A DNA stretch of 13,692 bases, from the NCBI GenBank assembly GCA_003650785.1, contig QMRW01000028.1:1-13692 (forward strand). The letters are read 5' to 3'. This document shows, one piece after another, positions 13,386-13,692 of the stretch. Positions within the stretch are counted from its first letter, which is position 1, and the number at the start of each line of letters is the position of its first letter. The position numbers and the translations under genes are program-made. This DNA is from Thermoprotei archaeon. Lineage in GTDB: Archaea; Thermoproteota; Thermoprotei; Thermofilales; B20-G17. The notes below the pieces were generated by a model, which saw nothing but the letters and a program-made list of their open reading frames with translations, had not been told where the DNA came from and made no database searches.

Positions 13386-13692
13386 CTATATTTCAAATTC
13401 GGCCTCTCCTAGCTCCACTCCCATTCTCTCCTCAATTCTTTCTATAACTCCATCTCTAATCCAGGCTATTCTATCGCTTACGTCTATCATCTTTAGATCG
13501 TGAGTAGCTGTAATGACGGTTACTCCTTTTTCTCTATTCAATTCTCTGAGAAGACCTACGATCTTCATGCCCGTGTGTAGGTCTAGGTTTCCTGTTGGTT
13601 CGTCTGCTAGTACTATTGCTGGATCATTTGCTAGTGCTCTAGCTATTGCAACTCTCTGCTGCTGACCACCAGAAAGCTCAGTAGGCCTATGA
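13386..13692 (-). CDS. ABC transporter ATP-binding subunit, 5' end outside the window (MacB/LolD type)
   Basis: The frame is open to the window edge, giving the last 101 residues. It begins with the end of the Q-loop region, then the signature LSGGQQQRVAIARAL, Walker B with IVLADEPTGNLD, and the H-loop histidine in TATHD. It ends with WIRDGVIERIEERMG. This arrangement, with QQQ in the signature and EPTGNLD, is typical of ATPases that pair with MacB/FtsX-like permeases. The Walker A region and the permease gene lie outside the window. The stop is three bases before the possible GTG of the THUMP gene. The ATPase call is firm, the transported substrate unknown. Confidence 0.93.
   Translation of the reverse strand, partial: HRPTELSGGQQQRVAIARALANDPAIVLADEPTGNLDLHTGMKIVGLLRELNREKGVTVITATHDLKMIDVSDRIAWIRDGVIERIEERMGVELGEAEFEI

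Noticed and set aside
1..13692. CRISPR array or insertion sequence
   Set aside because: No regularly spaced direct repeats, no transposase motif and no terminal inverted repeats were seen.

Overview
The window looks like chromosomal DNA of a thermophilic crenarchaeon (Thermoproteia). It carries a B1-type family B DNA polymerase, a homologue of the crenarchaeal/korarchaeal RNA polymerase subunit Rpo8, a SmAP3-type Sm-like protein, a PDCD5-like DNA-binding protein, an archaeosine tRNA-guanine transglycosylase, Nep1 and the KEOPS subunit Cgi121. TATA-like boxes lie about 25-37 bases ahead of several genes, some messages look leaderless, and where a Shine-Dalgarno site is present it has the archaeal GGTGATC/GAGGTG form. 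The DNA is AT-rich, AGA dominates among arginine codons, and genes are tightly packed. I do not name a genus.

Layout. 1-273: 3' end of a predicted protein kinase. 323-3071: operon of a small Cys/His finger protein and PolB1. 3068-3445 (minus): PDCD5-like protein, tail-to-tail with polB1. 3446-5008: a gene-poor stretch with tRNA-Pro(GGG), tRNA-Asn(GTT) and, on the minus strand, tRNA-Leu(GAG), plus a possible broken small ORF. 5009-5707: membrane-anchored, externally exposed beta-domain protein. 5711-6390 (minus): rpo8 overlapped by an unknown 97-codon gene. 6462-8516: SmAP3-like gene and arcTGT. 8496-9227 (minus): PAC2-family protein. 9336-10373: zinc-ribbon protein and nucleotidyltransferase. 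10359-11090 (minus): Nep1. 11113-12830: class V aminotransferase and Cgi121. 12834-13692 (minus): ABC transporter ATPase (5' end outside) and a THUMP protein.

Most of the window is information processing, with a strong RNA-modification theme: archaeosine insertion (arcTGT), t6A formation (Cgi121 in KEOPS), a THUMP RNA-binding protein, rRNA pseudouridine N1-methylation (Nep1) and an Sm-like RNA-binding protein. DNA polymerase, Rpo8 and three tRNA genes sit beside them. The aminotransferase, ABC ATPase and anchored surface protein are the metabolic and envelope exceptions.

The most unusual element is tRNA-Pro(GGG). It appears to carry two short introns, 27 and 33 bases, both at non-canonical positions (36/37 in the anticodon loop and 44/45 in the variable arm). 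I saw no CRISPR array, complete mobile element or obvious defence system. The best candidates for undescribed biology are the two small unknown proteins translationally linked to core polymerase genes: the 77-residue finger protein before PolB1 and the 97-residue protein after Rpo8.
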